DNA of 64,000 bases from the NCBI RefSeq assembly GCF_963678635.1, contig NC_087066.1:40633223-40697222 (forward strand), read 5' to 3'. The notes beneath the pieces were generated by a model. It did not search any database. It was given only the letters and a program-made list of their open reading frames with translations, and was not told the DNA's origin. The translations under genes and the position numbers were made by a program. Source of the DNA: Symsagittifera roscoffensis (taxonomy: Eukaryota; Xenacoelomorpha; Acoela; Convolutidae). The stretch's first letter is position 1; each line of letters opens with the position of its first letter. Of the stretch, positions 1-11,865 are shown piece after piece.

Positions 1-422
1 ATAAACACTTTTAGAATCACTAAACAGGGAAAACTTAAAAACGGCAATTAGGCAAAACTTTTCAATTATTCGATGTTTTATAAAAATCCAAGTTTTACAA
101 TTTTTAAGAAAATACTCAACAACTCATTAGCTTATGTTATTCAATTTCACTACAAATTTACTGAAACAAAGTCTCTGCAAGCTTGCAACAAAGGGAGTTT
201 TTTTGTTGATTAAAGATTTTCGGATCGATTTCCATGGAAAGTTTTACGACAATTTGAACTCAATTTTGCTGTCTTTATCATCAATCAAAACTTTGAATAA
301 AAAAATAAATGATAATTCAGCTATTGTGATGAAAACACTGTATAATTTTTTTACTAAATTTATCACAGTTGTATAGACTTTTCAGATTCAGTAAAAATTA
401 ATATTCATAGTATTTTCTGTTT

Positions 423-785
423 TCAAAAAAAAACTATTAAATTTACTTTCTCTTTTAGTGTGTTTGAAGACTGCTGAGCACTTAAATTAGCATTATGTTG
501 ACAATGCTTTTCCTTGAAATGATTAGTGAGTCCCTCGCTGCTGTAAGTATGAAAATTAATATTCGAACACTTCAAAACACCACAGGTTCTACGATGTCTT
601 AATGCAAGCAAGCGAGCGTGTTCTCTGCCACATTCAAAACATGCATCTTTTTCGTTTCCATTCAGTGACGGCGTCTCAATAAGTAAAAAAAAGTAAGCGG
701 GAGATTTAAAATGTCCCAAAATTTTACATAAGAAGAGTTGAATAGCCTCAAAAAAAAGAATAAAAAAGGCAAACTTTTTAACCAA
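423..785 (-). pseudogene. Zinc-finger-like reading frame in unit A
   Basis: This is a 120-codon minus-strand frame. Its central part contains the paired cysteines of CFEC, then C-x4-C, a spacer of about a dozen residues and H-x4-H ending in KEKH, which is the spacing of a C2H2-type finger. The same residues are recognisable in the copies at 5,267-5,540 (minus strand) and, with frame breaks, at 12,340-12,560 and 16,757-16,980 (plus strand). The N-terminal third is hydrophobic and may be intron or untranslated sequence read through. No start or splice sites are convincing. I do not recognise the family; conservation across copies suggests a former coding exon. Confidence 0.4.
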
Positions 786-2069
786 TTGTTTTTAACGTGA
801 AAAAAATCAGAATGGATAACATCCTATTTGATTAAGCTAAAAAAAATCTTTAAATCTAATCATAGAGTTTTAAACGTATCAACCAATCAGAATCGAGCAA
901 ATCTTATAAAGAAATTTGTTTCTTTTTTGATATCAACCAATCAAAATCGAGCATTGCTTCACAGGTATTATTTGCGATATTAACCAATCAGAATGAAGTA
1001 TTCACAGACCTTAAATTTTTTATAGATCAGAACAAAACTATATTTATCAAACTTTTAATCAGTTAATTTTATTGATTTTTTCTGACATGACTAACATATA
1101 CATTTGACACCAAAGTGAGTTAAATTAGATTTCTTGTCTGGTTTTTATTGTTTTTTCTCTAATTCTTTCAAGTTTTGAAATTTCGATCAAAATTTTATTG
1201 ATTTGTTCTTTTTCTAACCAGTGAAAAAAGAAATAACCAATATATACCTTTTTATTGTTTTCTTATAGGTATATTGTAATATAAGCAACCGGAAGTCTTT
1301 CAAACTTAGATAATTGATTAAAAGATATTCTGGCAACCTAGATTTTGTATTTGTATCAAATTCAAAACAGTAATCGAAATAATGTTATTTATCTTCCATT
1401 TTTATTTCATAGGTTTTTCTATGATTTTGTTTTTAACTGCTACAACACTCAATTTGATGTATCTCATCTAAAAAAAACATTGTTGATAAGTCTGGCGCTA
1501 CTCTTTTTTCTTAAATCTCCTCTTCATCTTTTTAATGAAACTATTGAACTTTCTGTGTTTCTATACAGAAACTAGTATAATCACCATCAACATCATCTGT
1601 CCACCACTCTTGTAGTTTTTTGTAATAGTTCAATTTTAAAATCTGATAAATGCCAATTTCAGACATTGAAAACGCTTTTGATAGAAGCTTATTTTTATAC
1701 TGAATTAAACAAAGCCTTAAAAAACTCGAATAATTTTGTCCTTTTTATTTTATGAATTAATCAGCATGAAAATTTTTTCTCTCATTTAGAAAACTAAATT
1801 AGCTAATCAAAAAATCATATTATGGCAAAAAAAACTGAAAACAACCAATGAAATACATAAATTCAAAAAATTTGATGAGGTTTTTAACTACATTCTTGTT
1901 TGTAATTTTGTTCAATTAAGACAAAATTTACCTAAATATAGAGAAAAACAGTATTTAAATTTGTTTTTCTGAAACTTTTTCTTAGCAAAACTGAAAAACT
2001 AACTAATAATTGGCTAATGTTTTATGTTAATTCGAATTTAATTGTATGCATACAAAACATTACAAAGCG

Positions 2070-2435
2070 TTACTGAGGCTTACAATTATCAACGAACAAA
2101 AAGTCTCCCAAAATTTTGGATAATTTTTTGAATTCATTCAAAGTATAGTTGACATATGCATCTTGCTTCAATTCTTCATTTTTCTTTGCAGTGTAGAGTC
2201 GAATCCGAATGTAGGGCGACTTTTTCACATTGTACTTCTTGATTGTGTCACACACCCTCCTCATGTTGTATATTGCCATTTCATATACTCTACTACAGAT
2301 GTCGTTGATCCATAGTTGATTCTTCGCCCGATTTGGCTTCATATGTAGTAACGAATTCAAGGTTTCCAGCATCGTGAATAACAGTAATCCGGATTCTCGA
2401 TAATGCTTTTCCTTGTTTTTCACTAAGATAATCAT
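2070..2435 (-). pseudogene. Helical orphan protein frame, unit A copy 1
   Basis: This 121-codon minus-strand frame is rich in charged helical segments and ends with the residues VDNCKPQ before a TAA stop. The same carboxy terminus appears at the amino-acid level in the plus-strand copies near 11,213 and 15,630, although those copies are broken upstream. Conservation of the protein ending and of the stretch around RRVCDTIKKYNV in copies that differ at many nucleotides argues that this was a real exon. The family is not recognised, and the start is unclear because the frame continues upstream in the sister copy at 7,028-7,430. Confidence 0.45.
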
Positions 2436-2497
2436 TTTGAAATTTTACAACTTGTCCCAAATCATTTATTTTTAATAATTGAAAGCGCGGTTCGAGT

Positions 2498-3395
2498 TTA
2501 GCGAGAGTTTAACTAGGAATCTCAAAACTTTGAAAACAAATGATTTTCTCAGCCTGATAACTTTATATTGCTGTTTCAAATCTGAATTTCTGTTTTGAAA
2601 TAAGTTTTTGGTTGAGAAGGATGTATTTTAATTTCTTGAAAATTTCAAAAGATAGCACAAACAAAACTTTTTTTTCCAGGTCAGCTATCAATTTCTTTTT
2701 TGAAATCGTCAAAAAAAAGTAGATAACCATAAATCTTAATATAGCAACCCCCATTATCTGCTTAACAACACATTAGTCTTTAAACACTTTTAGAATCGCT
2801 AAATAGGGAAAACCTAAAAACAGCAATTAGGCAAAACTTTTCAATTATTCGATGTTTTATAAAAACCCAAGTTTTACAATTTTTAAGCAAATACTTTACT
2901 ACTCATTAGCTTATGTCAAGCAATTTCACTGCACATTTTTTGCAACAAAGTCTCTGCAAGCTTGCAACAAAGAGAAATTTTTTGTTGATTAAAGATTTTC
3001 GGATCGATTTCCATGGAAAGTTTTACGACAATTTGAACTCGATTTTGCTGTCTTTATCATCAATCAAAACCTTTGAATAAAAAAAAAACAAAAGACAGTT
3101 CAGCTATTGTGATGAAAACATTGTATAATTTTATACTAAGTATATCAAAATTGTACAGATTTTTTAGATTCAGTAAAAATTAATATTCATAGTTTTTTCT
3201 ATGTTTTCAATAAAAAATTATTAATTTTACTTTCTCTTGAAGTGTGTTTGAAGAATGTTGAGCACTTAAATTAGGATTATGTTGACAATGCTTTTCATTG
3301 AAATGATTAGTGAGTCCCTCGCTGCTGTAAGTATAAAAATTATTGTTCGAACTCATCAAAACACCACAGGTTCTACGATGTCTTAATGCAAGTTA
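2498..3395 (-). repeat. Unit A, truncated copy 2 with its upstream flank
   Basis: The segment repeats the sequence at 4,517-5,470. It begins with a block containing GCGAGAGTTTAACTAGGAATC and continues through the start of unit A as far as the zinc-finger-like region, where similarity ends abruptly near 3,395 at a G-rich stretch. It is therefore a partial duplicate lying head-to-tail between copies 1 and 3. Confidence 0.75.
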
Positions 3396-4516
3396 GTGGG
3401 AGGGGGGTTGAGCATGGCGGACCCCATGCATTAAGATACGATATAGATTTTCGGTCCGCCATACTATTTATTAAGATAGGGAATAGAGTCTACAATGTAA
3501 CAAGATAGGGAATACCAATGGTAACTTTTCAGTGTGATGGTAAGTGAAAGAAAAATGATTTTTTTTTTGGTTTTTGTATGAAAATGTCTAGTTTCATTTG
3601 CACAATTTTCGGCGCCCTTTATCAAACTGTTAAATATCAAATTTTAATTACGTGTAGGTTATGTAATTAGTTTTTTGGTTCACGGTAAAGTAGTGGTAAG
3701 ATTTTTTGGGCAAAAACTTGGAGATTTTGTCACAAAAAATGAAAATTTTTCCAAAAACATTTTAAAACACGATGAGATTTGTTATAATTCGACCTGATAA
3801 TATAGTTTATTAGATGAACCTACTTTTCAAAACATCTATGCGGAAGCCTTTTGAAATTTTGAAGAATTCAAGGTTTTTTTAAAAAACTGCAAAACTTCAA
3901 GTTTTTTGAAAACATGCAAAAATTTTGACTTTTCCACAATTTTCACTCAAAACATAAAATTATGATAAATTTATTTCGATTGTGAGTTCAGAAGCTGGTT
4001 CTATAAACTTTTGAAAATCAAAAAAAATCATTATGACTTTAAACCTACTGGAACTTTGAAAAAATTCAAATTTTTTGGAAAAATTGCAAAAACTCAAGTT
4101 TTGAAGAAAAAAAATTGCAGATATCTCAAAGTTCTTATTCATTTCTTGTTGATTTTGATCTTATTGAAAAATTTAACCTATGTTCAGAGTTCAAAATTGA
4201 GTTCAAATTGTATTTCGATTGAAATCATGTTAAGACAATGAAACAAAATTTTGAAGAAAAAAATATGAAACTTTCCACAGTTTTCTCTCAAATTTTTGAA
4301 ATATCATAAGGTTTAGCCTAATTTGAGCTTAAAAGCGGTTTTTTTTTATGCTCTGAACATCAAAAGAAAGCTCATAGTAGCAGAACAAAAATTGAAACTT
4401 CCCTTAAATAGTGAAAACAATCGTAGTTTTTGAGAAAAAAAAGTAAAATTGAATCAAATATATCCAAAATTTTCAATTTTCATCCTTTCATTTCGGTTAT
4501 TAACTAGTTTTTGTCT
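3396..4516. repeat. AT-rich spacer, part of a dispersed repeat
   Basis: No gene is seen. A short GC-richer patch (3,400-3,540) marks the junction with the truncated unit A. The part from about 4,090 to 4,510 reappears as a diverged reverse complement at about 41,960-42,400, on the far side of the giant retroelement. The two short opposed frames near 3,960-4,241 are A/T-driven and unconvincing. Confidence 0.6.
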
Positions 4517-5998
4517 AGTTTAGCGAGAGTTTAACTAGGAATCTCAAATCTTTGAAAACAAATGATTTTCTCAAACTGATATTTTTATATTTAACTAAGA
4601 ATCTCAAATCAATTGAAAACAAATGATTTTCTCAGCCTGATAACTTTATATTGCTGTTTCAAATCTGAGTTTCTGTTTTGAAATAAATTTTTGGTTGAGA
4701 AGGATGTATTTTAATTTCTTGAAAATTTCAAAAGATAGGACAAACAAAACTTTTTTTTTCCACGTCAGCTATCAATTTCTTTTCTGAAATCGTCAAAAAA
4801 AAACAGTAGATAACCACAACTCTTAAAATAGCAACCCCCATTATCTGCTTAACAACACATTACTCTATAAACACTTTTAGAATCACTAAACAGGGAAAAC
4901 TTAAAAACAGCAATTAAGCAAAACTTTTCAATTATTTGATGTTTTATAAAAATCCAAGTTTTACAATTTTTAAGAAAATACTCAACAAATCATTAGCATA
5001 TGTTATTCAATTTCACTACAAATTTACTGAAACAAAGTCTCTGCAAGCTTGCAACGAAGGGAGTTTTTTTGTTGATTAAAGATTTTCGGATCGATTTCCA
5101 TGGAAAGTTTTACGACAATTTGAACTCAATTTTGATGTCTTTATCATCAATCAAAACTTTGAATAAAAAAATAAATGATAATTCAGCTATTTTGATGAAA
5201 ACACTGTATAATTTTTTTACTAAATTTATCACAATTGTATAGACTTTCCAGATTCAGTAAAAATTATTATTCATAGTATTTTCTGTTTTCAAAAAAAAAT
5301 ATTAATTTTACCTTCTCTTTTAGTGTGTTTGAAGACTGCTGAGAACTTAAATTAGCATTATGTTGACAATGCTTTTCCTTGAAATGATTAGTGAGTCCCT
5401 CGCTGCTGTAAAAATAAAAATTAATATTCGAACAATTCAAAACACCACAGGTTCTACGATGGCTTAATGCAGGCAAGCGAGCGTGTTCTCTGCCACATTC
5501 AAAACATGCATCTTTTTCGTTTCTATTCAGAGACGGCGTCTCAATAAGTTAAAAAAAGTAAGCGGAAGATTTAAAATGTCCCAAATTTTTAGATAAGAAG
5601 AGTTGAATAGCCTCAAAAAAAAAGAATAAAAAAAAGGCAAACTTTTTAACCAATTGTTTTTAACGTGAAAAAAATCAGAATGGATAACATCCTATTTGAT
5701 TTAGCTAAAAAAATCATAGAGTTTCAAATGTATCAACCAATCAGAATCGAGCAATTCTTATTAAGAAATTTGATTCTTTTTTAATATCAACCAATCAAAA
5801 TCGAGCAATGCTTCACATGTATTATATGCGATATTAACCAATCAGAATGAAGTAATCACAGACCTTAAATTTTTTATAGATCAGAACAAAACTATATTTA
5901 TCAAACTTTTAATCAGTTAATTTTATTGATTTTTTCTGACATGACTAACATATACATTTGACACCAAAGTGAGTTAAATTAGATTTCTTGTCTGGTTT

Positions 5999-6217
5999 TT
6001 ATTGTTTTTCTCTAATTATTTCAAGTTTTGAAATTTCGATCAAAATTTTATTGATTTGTTCTTTTTCTAACCAGTGAAAAAAGAAATAACCAATATATAC
6101 CTTTTTATTGTTTTCTTTTAGGTATATTGTAATATAAGCAACCGGAAGTCTTTCAATTTTAGATAATCGATTAAAAGATGTTCTGGCACCTAGATTTTGT
6201 ATTTGTATCAAATTCAA
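5999..6217 (-). pseudogene. Second orphan frame of unit A
   Basis: This 72-codon minus-strand frame is rich in Tyr, Lys and Ile. A diverged version is found on the plus strand at 11,668-11,865 and 16,086-16,283, where the order of features such as LSKI, VVYARIY, ENNK, YFGHFFFHS and KISKFE is kept while many codons differ. That pattern suggests a decayed coding exon. There is no domain I can name and no clear start. Confidence 0.35.
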
Positions 6218-7027
6218 AACAGTAATTGAAATAATGTTATTTATCTTCCATTTTTATTTCATAGGCTTTTCTATGATTTTGTTTTTAATTGCTACAACAC
6301 TCAATTTGATGTAATTCATCTAAAAAAAACATTGTTGATAAATCTGGCGCTACTCTTTTTTCTTAAATCTCCTCTTCATCTTTTTAATGAAACTATTGAA
6401 CTTTCTGTGTTTCTATACAGAAACTAGTATAATCACCATCAACATCATCTGTCCACCACTCTTGTAGTTTTTTGTAATAGTTCAATTTTAAAATCTGGTA
6501 AATGCCAATTTCAGACATTGAAAATGCTTTTGATAGAAGCTTATTTTTATACTGAATTAAACAAAGCCTTAAAAAACTCGAATAGTTTTGTCCTTTTTAT
6601 TTTATGAATTAATCAGCATGAAAATTTTTTCCCTCATTTAGAAAACTAAATTAACTAATCAAAAAATCATATTATGGCAAAAAAACTGAAAACAACCAAT
6701 GAAATACATAAATTCAAAAAATTTGATGAGGTTTTTAACTACATTCTTGTATGTAATTTAGTTCAATTAAGACAAAATTTACCTAAATATAGAGAAAAAC
6801 AGTATTTAAATATGTTTTTCTGAAACTTTTCTTGGCAAAACTGAAAAACTAACTGATAATTGGTTAATGTTTTATGTTAATTTGAATTTAATTGTATGTT
6901 TTGTCTGATTTTTCCTCAGATATTGCTCTAAATAAACACTTCAGCGAGAAAAAATAGTTTTGAACCAATACAATGCCAATTACCAAACATACAAAACATT
7001 ACAAAGCGTTACTGAGGCTTACAATTA

Positions 7028-7384
7028 TCAACGAAAAAAAGTCTCCCAAAATTTTGGATAATTTTTGAATTCATTCAAAGTATAGTTGACATATGCATCT
7101 TGCTTCAATTCTTCATTTTTCTTTGCAGTGTAGAGTCGAATCCGAATGTAGGGCGACTTGTTCACATTGTACTTCTTGATTGTGTCACACACCCTCCTCA
7201 TGTTGTATATTGCTATTTCATATACTCTACTACAGATGTCGTTGATCCATAATTGTTTCTTCGCCCGATTTGGCTTCATATGTAGTAACGAATCCAAGGT
7301 TTCCAGCATCGTGAATAACAGTAATCCGGATTCTCCTTGTTTTTCACTAAGATAATTATTTTGAAACTTTACAACTTGTCCCAA
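7028..7384 (-). pseudogene. Helical orphan protein frame, unit A copy 3
   Basis: This is the sister of the frame at 2,070-2,435. The frame stays open upstream to about 7,430, adding an aromatic stretch containing RFVWFQRYYK, so the original exon was longer than the frame in copy 1. A single-base difference near 7,050 shifts the C terminus relative to copy 1. No family is recognised. The reverse strand (7,158-7,355) is also open, but only as a shadow. Confidence 0.45.
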
Positions 7385-7429
7385 ATCATTTATTTTTAAT
7401 AATTGAAAGCGCGGTTCGAAGTATATCTT

Positions 7430-7960
7430 TTCCTTGTAGTATCTTTGGAACCAAACGAATCTCCCAATTCGTTTTTGATTTTTTGAAATTTCTTTTTAGT
7501 TCAATATAGACTATCAACTTTTCTTGAGTACATTTTTGAAGAGCAAACTGATCAGATGAGGAGAAATGAGAGAAAAGGTTTTGAGATTAAAGGAAAAAGG
7601 AAGTAAGCAGTATGAGTCATCGCGATGTCCATATATGAAAATAGTACCAAGCTTGGAAGGTTTTGTATGAAGTTTCCCACAATGGAAAATGCGTAGGCAA
7701 TACTACTACGTAAATCCACCAGTTTCTACAAAAATCATTTTCCCCAATGACAACTGCTATGTGTCAAGCTCTTCTCAGCTTTTTTTCAGATTATAGTATT
7801 AATTCACTCTTTTCTGTTTTCAACGAATTTTGCAAAAAAATACATAGTAACCCAAGATTATTGCGTGTCTACTCACGATTCTTTCTGTTCCTTGGAAAGT
7901 TGCAAGTTCCATTAAAGTTTAAAAAGAACGTCTCTTAGCCAGATTCTTCAGAGACTAGGC
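7430..7960. repeat. Left arm of a 0.5-kb inverted repeat
   Basis: The sequence from about 7,430 to 7,960 is matched, as a diverged reverse complement, by about 10,255-10,700 and again at about 14,672-15,117. It continues unit A copy 3, so the combined inverted-repeat arm is roughly 3 kb. The plus-strand frame at 7,747-7,938 and the minus-strand frame at 10,153-10,425 share residues such as LFSVFNEFC, which only reflects this inversion. Confidence 0.7.
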
Positions 7961-8449
7961 AAATATCAATACTTATATCAAGAAAATGATTGTCTTTACA
8001 CTTTGTAAAAACACAGATTCTAATCAAGTATTTTCACATCAAGTGGGTGAAAACTCAATCAGCTTGTTTGCGGTGTTCAGCTTAATTTACGACGGAGAGG
8101 AGCTACAAAAAGTTCCAAGCGTATCAAGGAAACGACTCGTTCGGAAAATTTCAAAACAAAACATTATCTAAGTTCTAAACAAAAACTTGCATCTACGCAA
8201 TATCTGGGCTCAGCTTTTTTAGAGAGAATTCAAACAGCTCGAAACTCAAAATATGAATCTGATTTGATCAAAATAATAGGTTGTTTTTTTGACGGTTATG
8301 CTTCCATGAATAGTGAGCGTGTCAATTTTCCTATTAATTTTTGAATATTTCTTCATAAAAATCTTGTCAAGGATAATCATATTTCATGTTAAATGCTTTT
8401 CAACGAATAAACTTATGTTACTTAAACAAGTATGCTAAATTTTTCTTAA
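7961..8449. other. AT-rich spacer
   Basis: No gene is supported. The right end (about 8,423-8,464) holds a 21-bp direct duplication containing AAACAAGTATGCTAAATTTT, and the second copy of it starts the 4,417-bp tandem unit. A 61-codon frame at 7,986-8,171 has no family resemblance and is probably chance. Confidence 0.5.
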
Positions 8450-9079
8450 ACAAGTATGCTAAATTTTAGAGGAAAAATATTTGCTTGTTGCAACTGTTTT
8501 CATGATTTCTCACAAAAGATATCCAAAAAAAAAATGCCAAATGCAAAAGACGCAAATTTTTCTTGTAAAAAAGGGTTAAATCTTTGACAAAAATTTCAAC
8601 ATTTTGTTTTTGAGTGCTATTCTCTATCCTAATACATACATGCAAAAAATTTTCTCTATGATCAAAAAGAAAAGAAAAATAATTCATTTACTTTAATTAT
8701 TAACAGTGCAAGAAAAAATTGTAATAAAATTTTTTTAAAGCAAAAACTTTTAAAGAAAATTTTCCGAACTTGCTAGTTTTTTTCTCTGATTTTTTTTTCA
8801 AGTACGCAAAAAATTGTGGTGTTTTTTTATCGAGTCTCTAAAATTGCTCGGAAAAGTTTTAGGAAAAGACGATATTATTTTAATTTTTTTTTACCATTTT
8901 GCCAAAATTTTGCATTTTGCAAAGTTCAAAATTTAAATGACTTGTATAAAAATGTGAGTTACAAATTTGATATATGACCTCTCCCCTTATCCCTTTTTTC
9001 CTGTCATAAAACAAACACACTAGATGCAAGAAATTAGTTTACAAAACACAAGACAATAATTAAATTTTTTACAAATCAA

Positions 9080-9514
9080 AGAGCTGTAGAGCAGCTGAAG
9101 AATTTTGCAAGTTCTCAAGAGAGCGCAAAGCTGGTCTTGCCTCCATCGCCGGTGGTTGTCTTGGTGGTTCGCTGACTGGATTTCTTATCTCAGAGAACCG
9201 CTCATCATTTTCGATGGTAATTGGGTTCACCACAAATCCCTCTTACTTCCAAGTAAAGAAGAAATTGTCGACTGGTTGTGCCTCATATCTAGAGTCAGGA
9301 ACCTCGCGGTAGTTCATTCCCACATCCCATGCTCAGAAACTTCCTCCATCATTTGCATGGTCCTAAGTTGGTTCTCTGTGATTGGAACTTGCGTCATATG
9401 ATGTTCGTTGCAAGCTCTGAGCATCTCCTCCACCATGTGCCAGACTTGGATTGGGATGTGCATTCTAGCTACAAAAATTATAGACACTGTTTCTCGCACT
9501 TGGATTTGTACTAG
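9080..9514 (-). pseudogene. Minus-strand pseudogene, duplicate 1
   Basis: Reading on the minus strand from a TTTTTGTAG acceptor-like site near 9,475, a coding-like stretch runs about 60 codons (with VWHMVEEMLRACNEHH and ITENQLRTMQMMEE). After a +1 shift near 9,320 it continues with acidic, proline-containing sequence (including REVPDSRYEAQPVD and PPRQPPAMEARPAL) to a stop near 9,080. One further stop interrupts this second part near 9,255. The codon-like composition and higher GC content than the neighbours suggest a real but broken exon. The same lesions occur in the duplicate at 13,497-13,934, so it was already broken before the 4.4-kb duplication. The family is not recognised. Confidence 0.4.
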
Positions 9515-9899
9515 CTAGAAAAACTCCAGACACTGTTTCTCGCACTTGGATTTTTACAGGCGAAAAATCTACCGTGAACATAAGGTTGCTGTTTTGCACT
9601 GAGAAGATCAATTTGGGCAATAAGTTGAGTAAAAGATACAGAGTAGAAAGAACAATTGAATTACAGTTGAGAGGGAAGTAGTTGACGGTAGTTAAATTGA
9701 AATTAAAATATTTAGAGCTGAGAGATGAGGTAGTTGATGGTAGTCAACTTGAAAATGAAATTATTTTTAGTTTAGAGAGGTGGGTACCTTCAACTCGAGT
9801 GTGTGGGTATAACCAATCAGAATTGATTTTCTTTATTTGGATTGTAGTCATGTCCAATCAGGTTTCAGCTTTCTTTTATGGAATTCTTGTATAGAAGTC

Positions 9900-10033
9900 G
9901 TGTCCAATTGGAAACAAAGTTCCCATTTCGTACTTTTTCCATATTGTCGTTTCTGATCACAAAAACGTTTTTGTCATTGGAAACGAAAATGTGTATAATG
10001 TACCCAAAATGGAATTTTGTTTACCATTGGACG
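9900..10033. repeat. Foldback hairpin 1 (diverged)
   Basis: Two arms of about 58 bases, beginning GTGTCCAATTGG and ending with its near complement, flank a short loop. Several mismatches make it weaker than the neighbouring foldback 215 bases downstream, of which it is a tandem copy. Confidence 0.7.
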
Positions 10034-10113
10034 CGAGCTAACTTTACTTATTTGGATTGTTGTCGTGTCCAATCAGATTTTAGCTTCCTTCTATGGATTT
10101 CTTGTATAAAATT

Positions 10114-10251
10114 CGTGTCCAATTGGAAAAAAAGTTCCATTTTGGTTAGTTTTTACAAATTGTCGTTTCCAATCACAAAAATCTTTTTATTATTGGAAAC
10201 GACAATGTGTAAAAAGTACCCAAAATGGAACTTAGTTTTAAATTGGACACG
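10114..10251. repeat. Foldback hairpin 2 (near perfect)
   Basis: The left arm starts CGTGTCCAATTGG and the right arm ends with its near complement. About 59 bases per arm pair with few mismatches around an 18-base loop. The preceding 60 bases repeat those before hairpin 1, so the pair is a tandem duplication of a 215-bp unit. A transcript would form a long double-stranded stem. Confidence 0.8.
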
Positions 10252-10814
10252 ACAGTTATCTAATCTCTGAAGAATCTGGCTAAGAGATGTTCCTATTAAA
10301 ACCAAATGAAACCTGCAACTTTCCAAGGAACAGAAAAAATCGTGAGTAGACTCGCAATAACCTTGGGATACTATGTATTTATCGCAAAATTCGTTGAAAA
10401 CAGAAAACAATAATTTATTCTTCAAATTTGAATAAAAACTGGAAAGAGCTTAACACATAGCAGCTGTCATTGGGAAGAATGATTTTTGTAGAAACTGGTG
10501 GGTTTATGTAGTAGTAGTAATGCCTGCGCAATTTCCATTGTTGGAAACTTCATACAAATTCATCCATATTTGACACTACTTCCTTATATGGAAATTGCGA
10601 TGACTCATACAGCTTTTTTCCTTTTTCGTGTCTCTCATTTCTCCTCATCTGATTAGTTTGCTCTGCGAAAGTGTACTCAAGAAAAGTTGATAGTCAATAT
10701 TGAACTATAATGAAGTTTCAAAAAATCAAAAACGAATTGGGAGATTTGTTTGGTTCCAAAGATCCTACAAGGGAAAATTATACTTCGAACCGTGCTTTCA
10801 ACTATTAAAAATAA

Positions 10815-11215
10815 ATGATTTGTGATAGTTCGAAAAATTTCAACAAGCCTATTTTATTGGAAAAGAAGGAGAAGCAATATCGGCAATCCGGAATACTGTT
10901 ATTCACGATGCTGAAAACCTTGGACTCGTACCTCAATATGAAGCCAAGTCTGGCTAACAATCAACTATGGATCAGGAGCTCGACATCTGCAAAAGAGTAT
11001 ATGAAATAGCAACAAACAACATGAGGAAGGTGTGTGTCACAATCAAGAAGTACAACGTGAACAAGCCGCCCTACATTCAGATTCGATTCTTCACTGCAAA
11101 GGAAAATGTAGACTTGAAGCAAGTTGCATGATTCAATTATACTTTGAAAGAAATCAAAAATCTATCCCAAATTTTGGGAGATTTTGTGTTTATTGATAAT
11201 TGTAAGCCTCAATAA
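10815..11215 (+). pseudogene. Helical orphan protein, inverted copy 1
   Basis: This is a plus-strand relative of the minus-strand frame at 7,028-7,384. The first part (10,815-11,009) ends at a premature stop. A shifted frame then continues with recognisable VCVTIKKYNV and RFFTAKEN, another stop near 11,130, and the same carboxy terminus (IDNCKPQ, stop at 11,215). The gene is dead here but the protein-level match to copies 1 and 3 is clear. Confidence 0.5.
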
Positions 11216-11667
11216 GGCTTTTTAATGTCTTGTATAATTCGGAATTGAAATATTAATGGTTTAAAGCTATTTTTTTCTAACTGAAATGTATATTTAGAGC
11301 TACGATATCTGAGGGAAAATCTGACAAAACATACAATTCAACTCGAATTAACATAAAACACTAACCAATTATCAGGTAATGCGTAAAAATATCAGAAAAA
11401 TTTATTTAATTAATTTTATTGTCTAATTTCAAGTAAATTTATTCTTATTTAACAAAATTACAAACATGGATGTAGTTGAAAACCTTATCAATATTTTTGA
11501 GTGTACGTATTTTATTGGTTGTTTTCAAATTTTTTTTGCCGTAATATGAGTTTTGATTGGCGACATCAGTTTGGTAAATGAAGTAAAAGTCATCATGGTG
11601 ATTATTATCACAAAAAAGTTTAAAAATGATAAAAATAATTCTAGTTTTGTAAGTTCTTTGTTAACTT

Positions 11668-11865
11668 TTGCCAGAAAAATTTTTCTATCAAAAATTATCC
11701 AAAATTAAAAGATTTCCGGTTGTTTATGCTAGAATATACCAAGAAGAAAACAATAAAAATGTATATTTTGGTCATTTCTTTTTTCACTCGTTAGAAATAA
11801 AACAAATCAAAAAAATTTTTATCAAAATTTCAAAATTTGAACTGATTGACGAAAAAAATATTTAA
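11668..11865 (+). pseudogene. Second orphan frame, inverted copy 1
   Basis: This 65-codon frame is equivalent to 5,999-6,217 on the minus strand. It keeps the pattern of aromatic and lysine-rich residues (VVYARIYQEENNKNV, FGHFFFHSLE) despite nucleotide divergence. No start context or domain is recognised. Confidence 0.35.

Larger units (their letters stand above)
1..2460 (-). repeat. Repeat unit A, copy 1
   Basis: This AT-rich segment recurs at 4,862-7,430 in the same orientation with only scattered changes, and at about 10,700-12,850 and 15,115-17,270 in the opposite orientation with much more divergence. Its coding-like frames run on the minus strand. The order on that strand is a helical-protein frame (2,435 to 2,070), a second frame near 1,340-1,140 and a zinc-finger-like frame (785-423). 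The left end lies at or beyond the window edge. Because it occurs in several orientations it is probably a mobile element or a segmentally duplicated gene, but I see no transposase or terminal repeat. Confidence 0.8.
4517..7430 (-). repeat. Unit A, copy 3 (most complete)
   Basis: This is a full-length copy in the same orientation as copy 1, with the upstream flank of copy 2 at its left end. It extends into a further block (7,430-7,960) that is itself repeated in inverted form at 10,255-10,700. It carries an extra segment near 6,895-6,990 that copy 1 lacks. The minus-strand frames at 5,267-5,476, 5,999-6,217 and 7,028-7,384 are the sister copies of those in copy 1. Confidence 0.8.

Noticed and set aside
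134-5242. Plus-strand 80-codon frames at 134-376 and 5,000-5,242
   Set aside because: Duplicated with unit A but on the strand opposite the other coding-like frames; the relative in the inverted copies is not open. Probably chance in AT-rich DNA.
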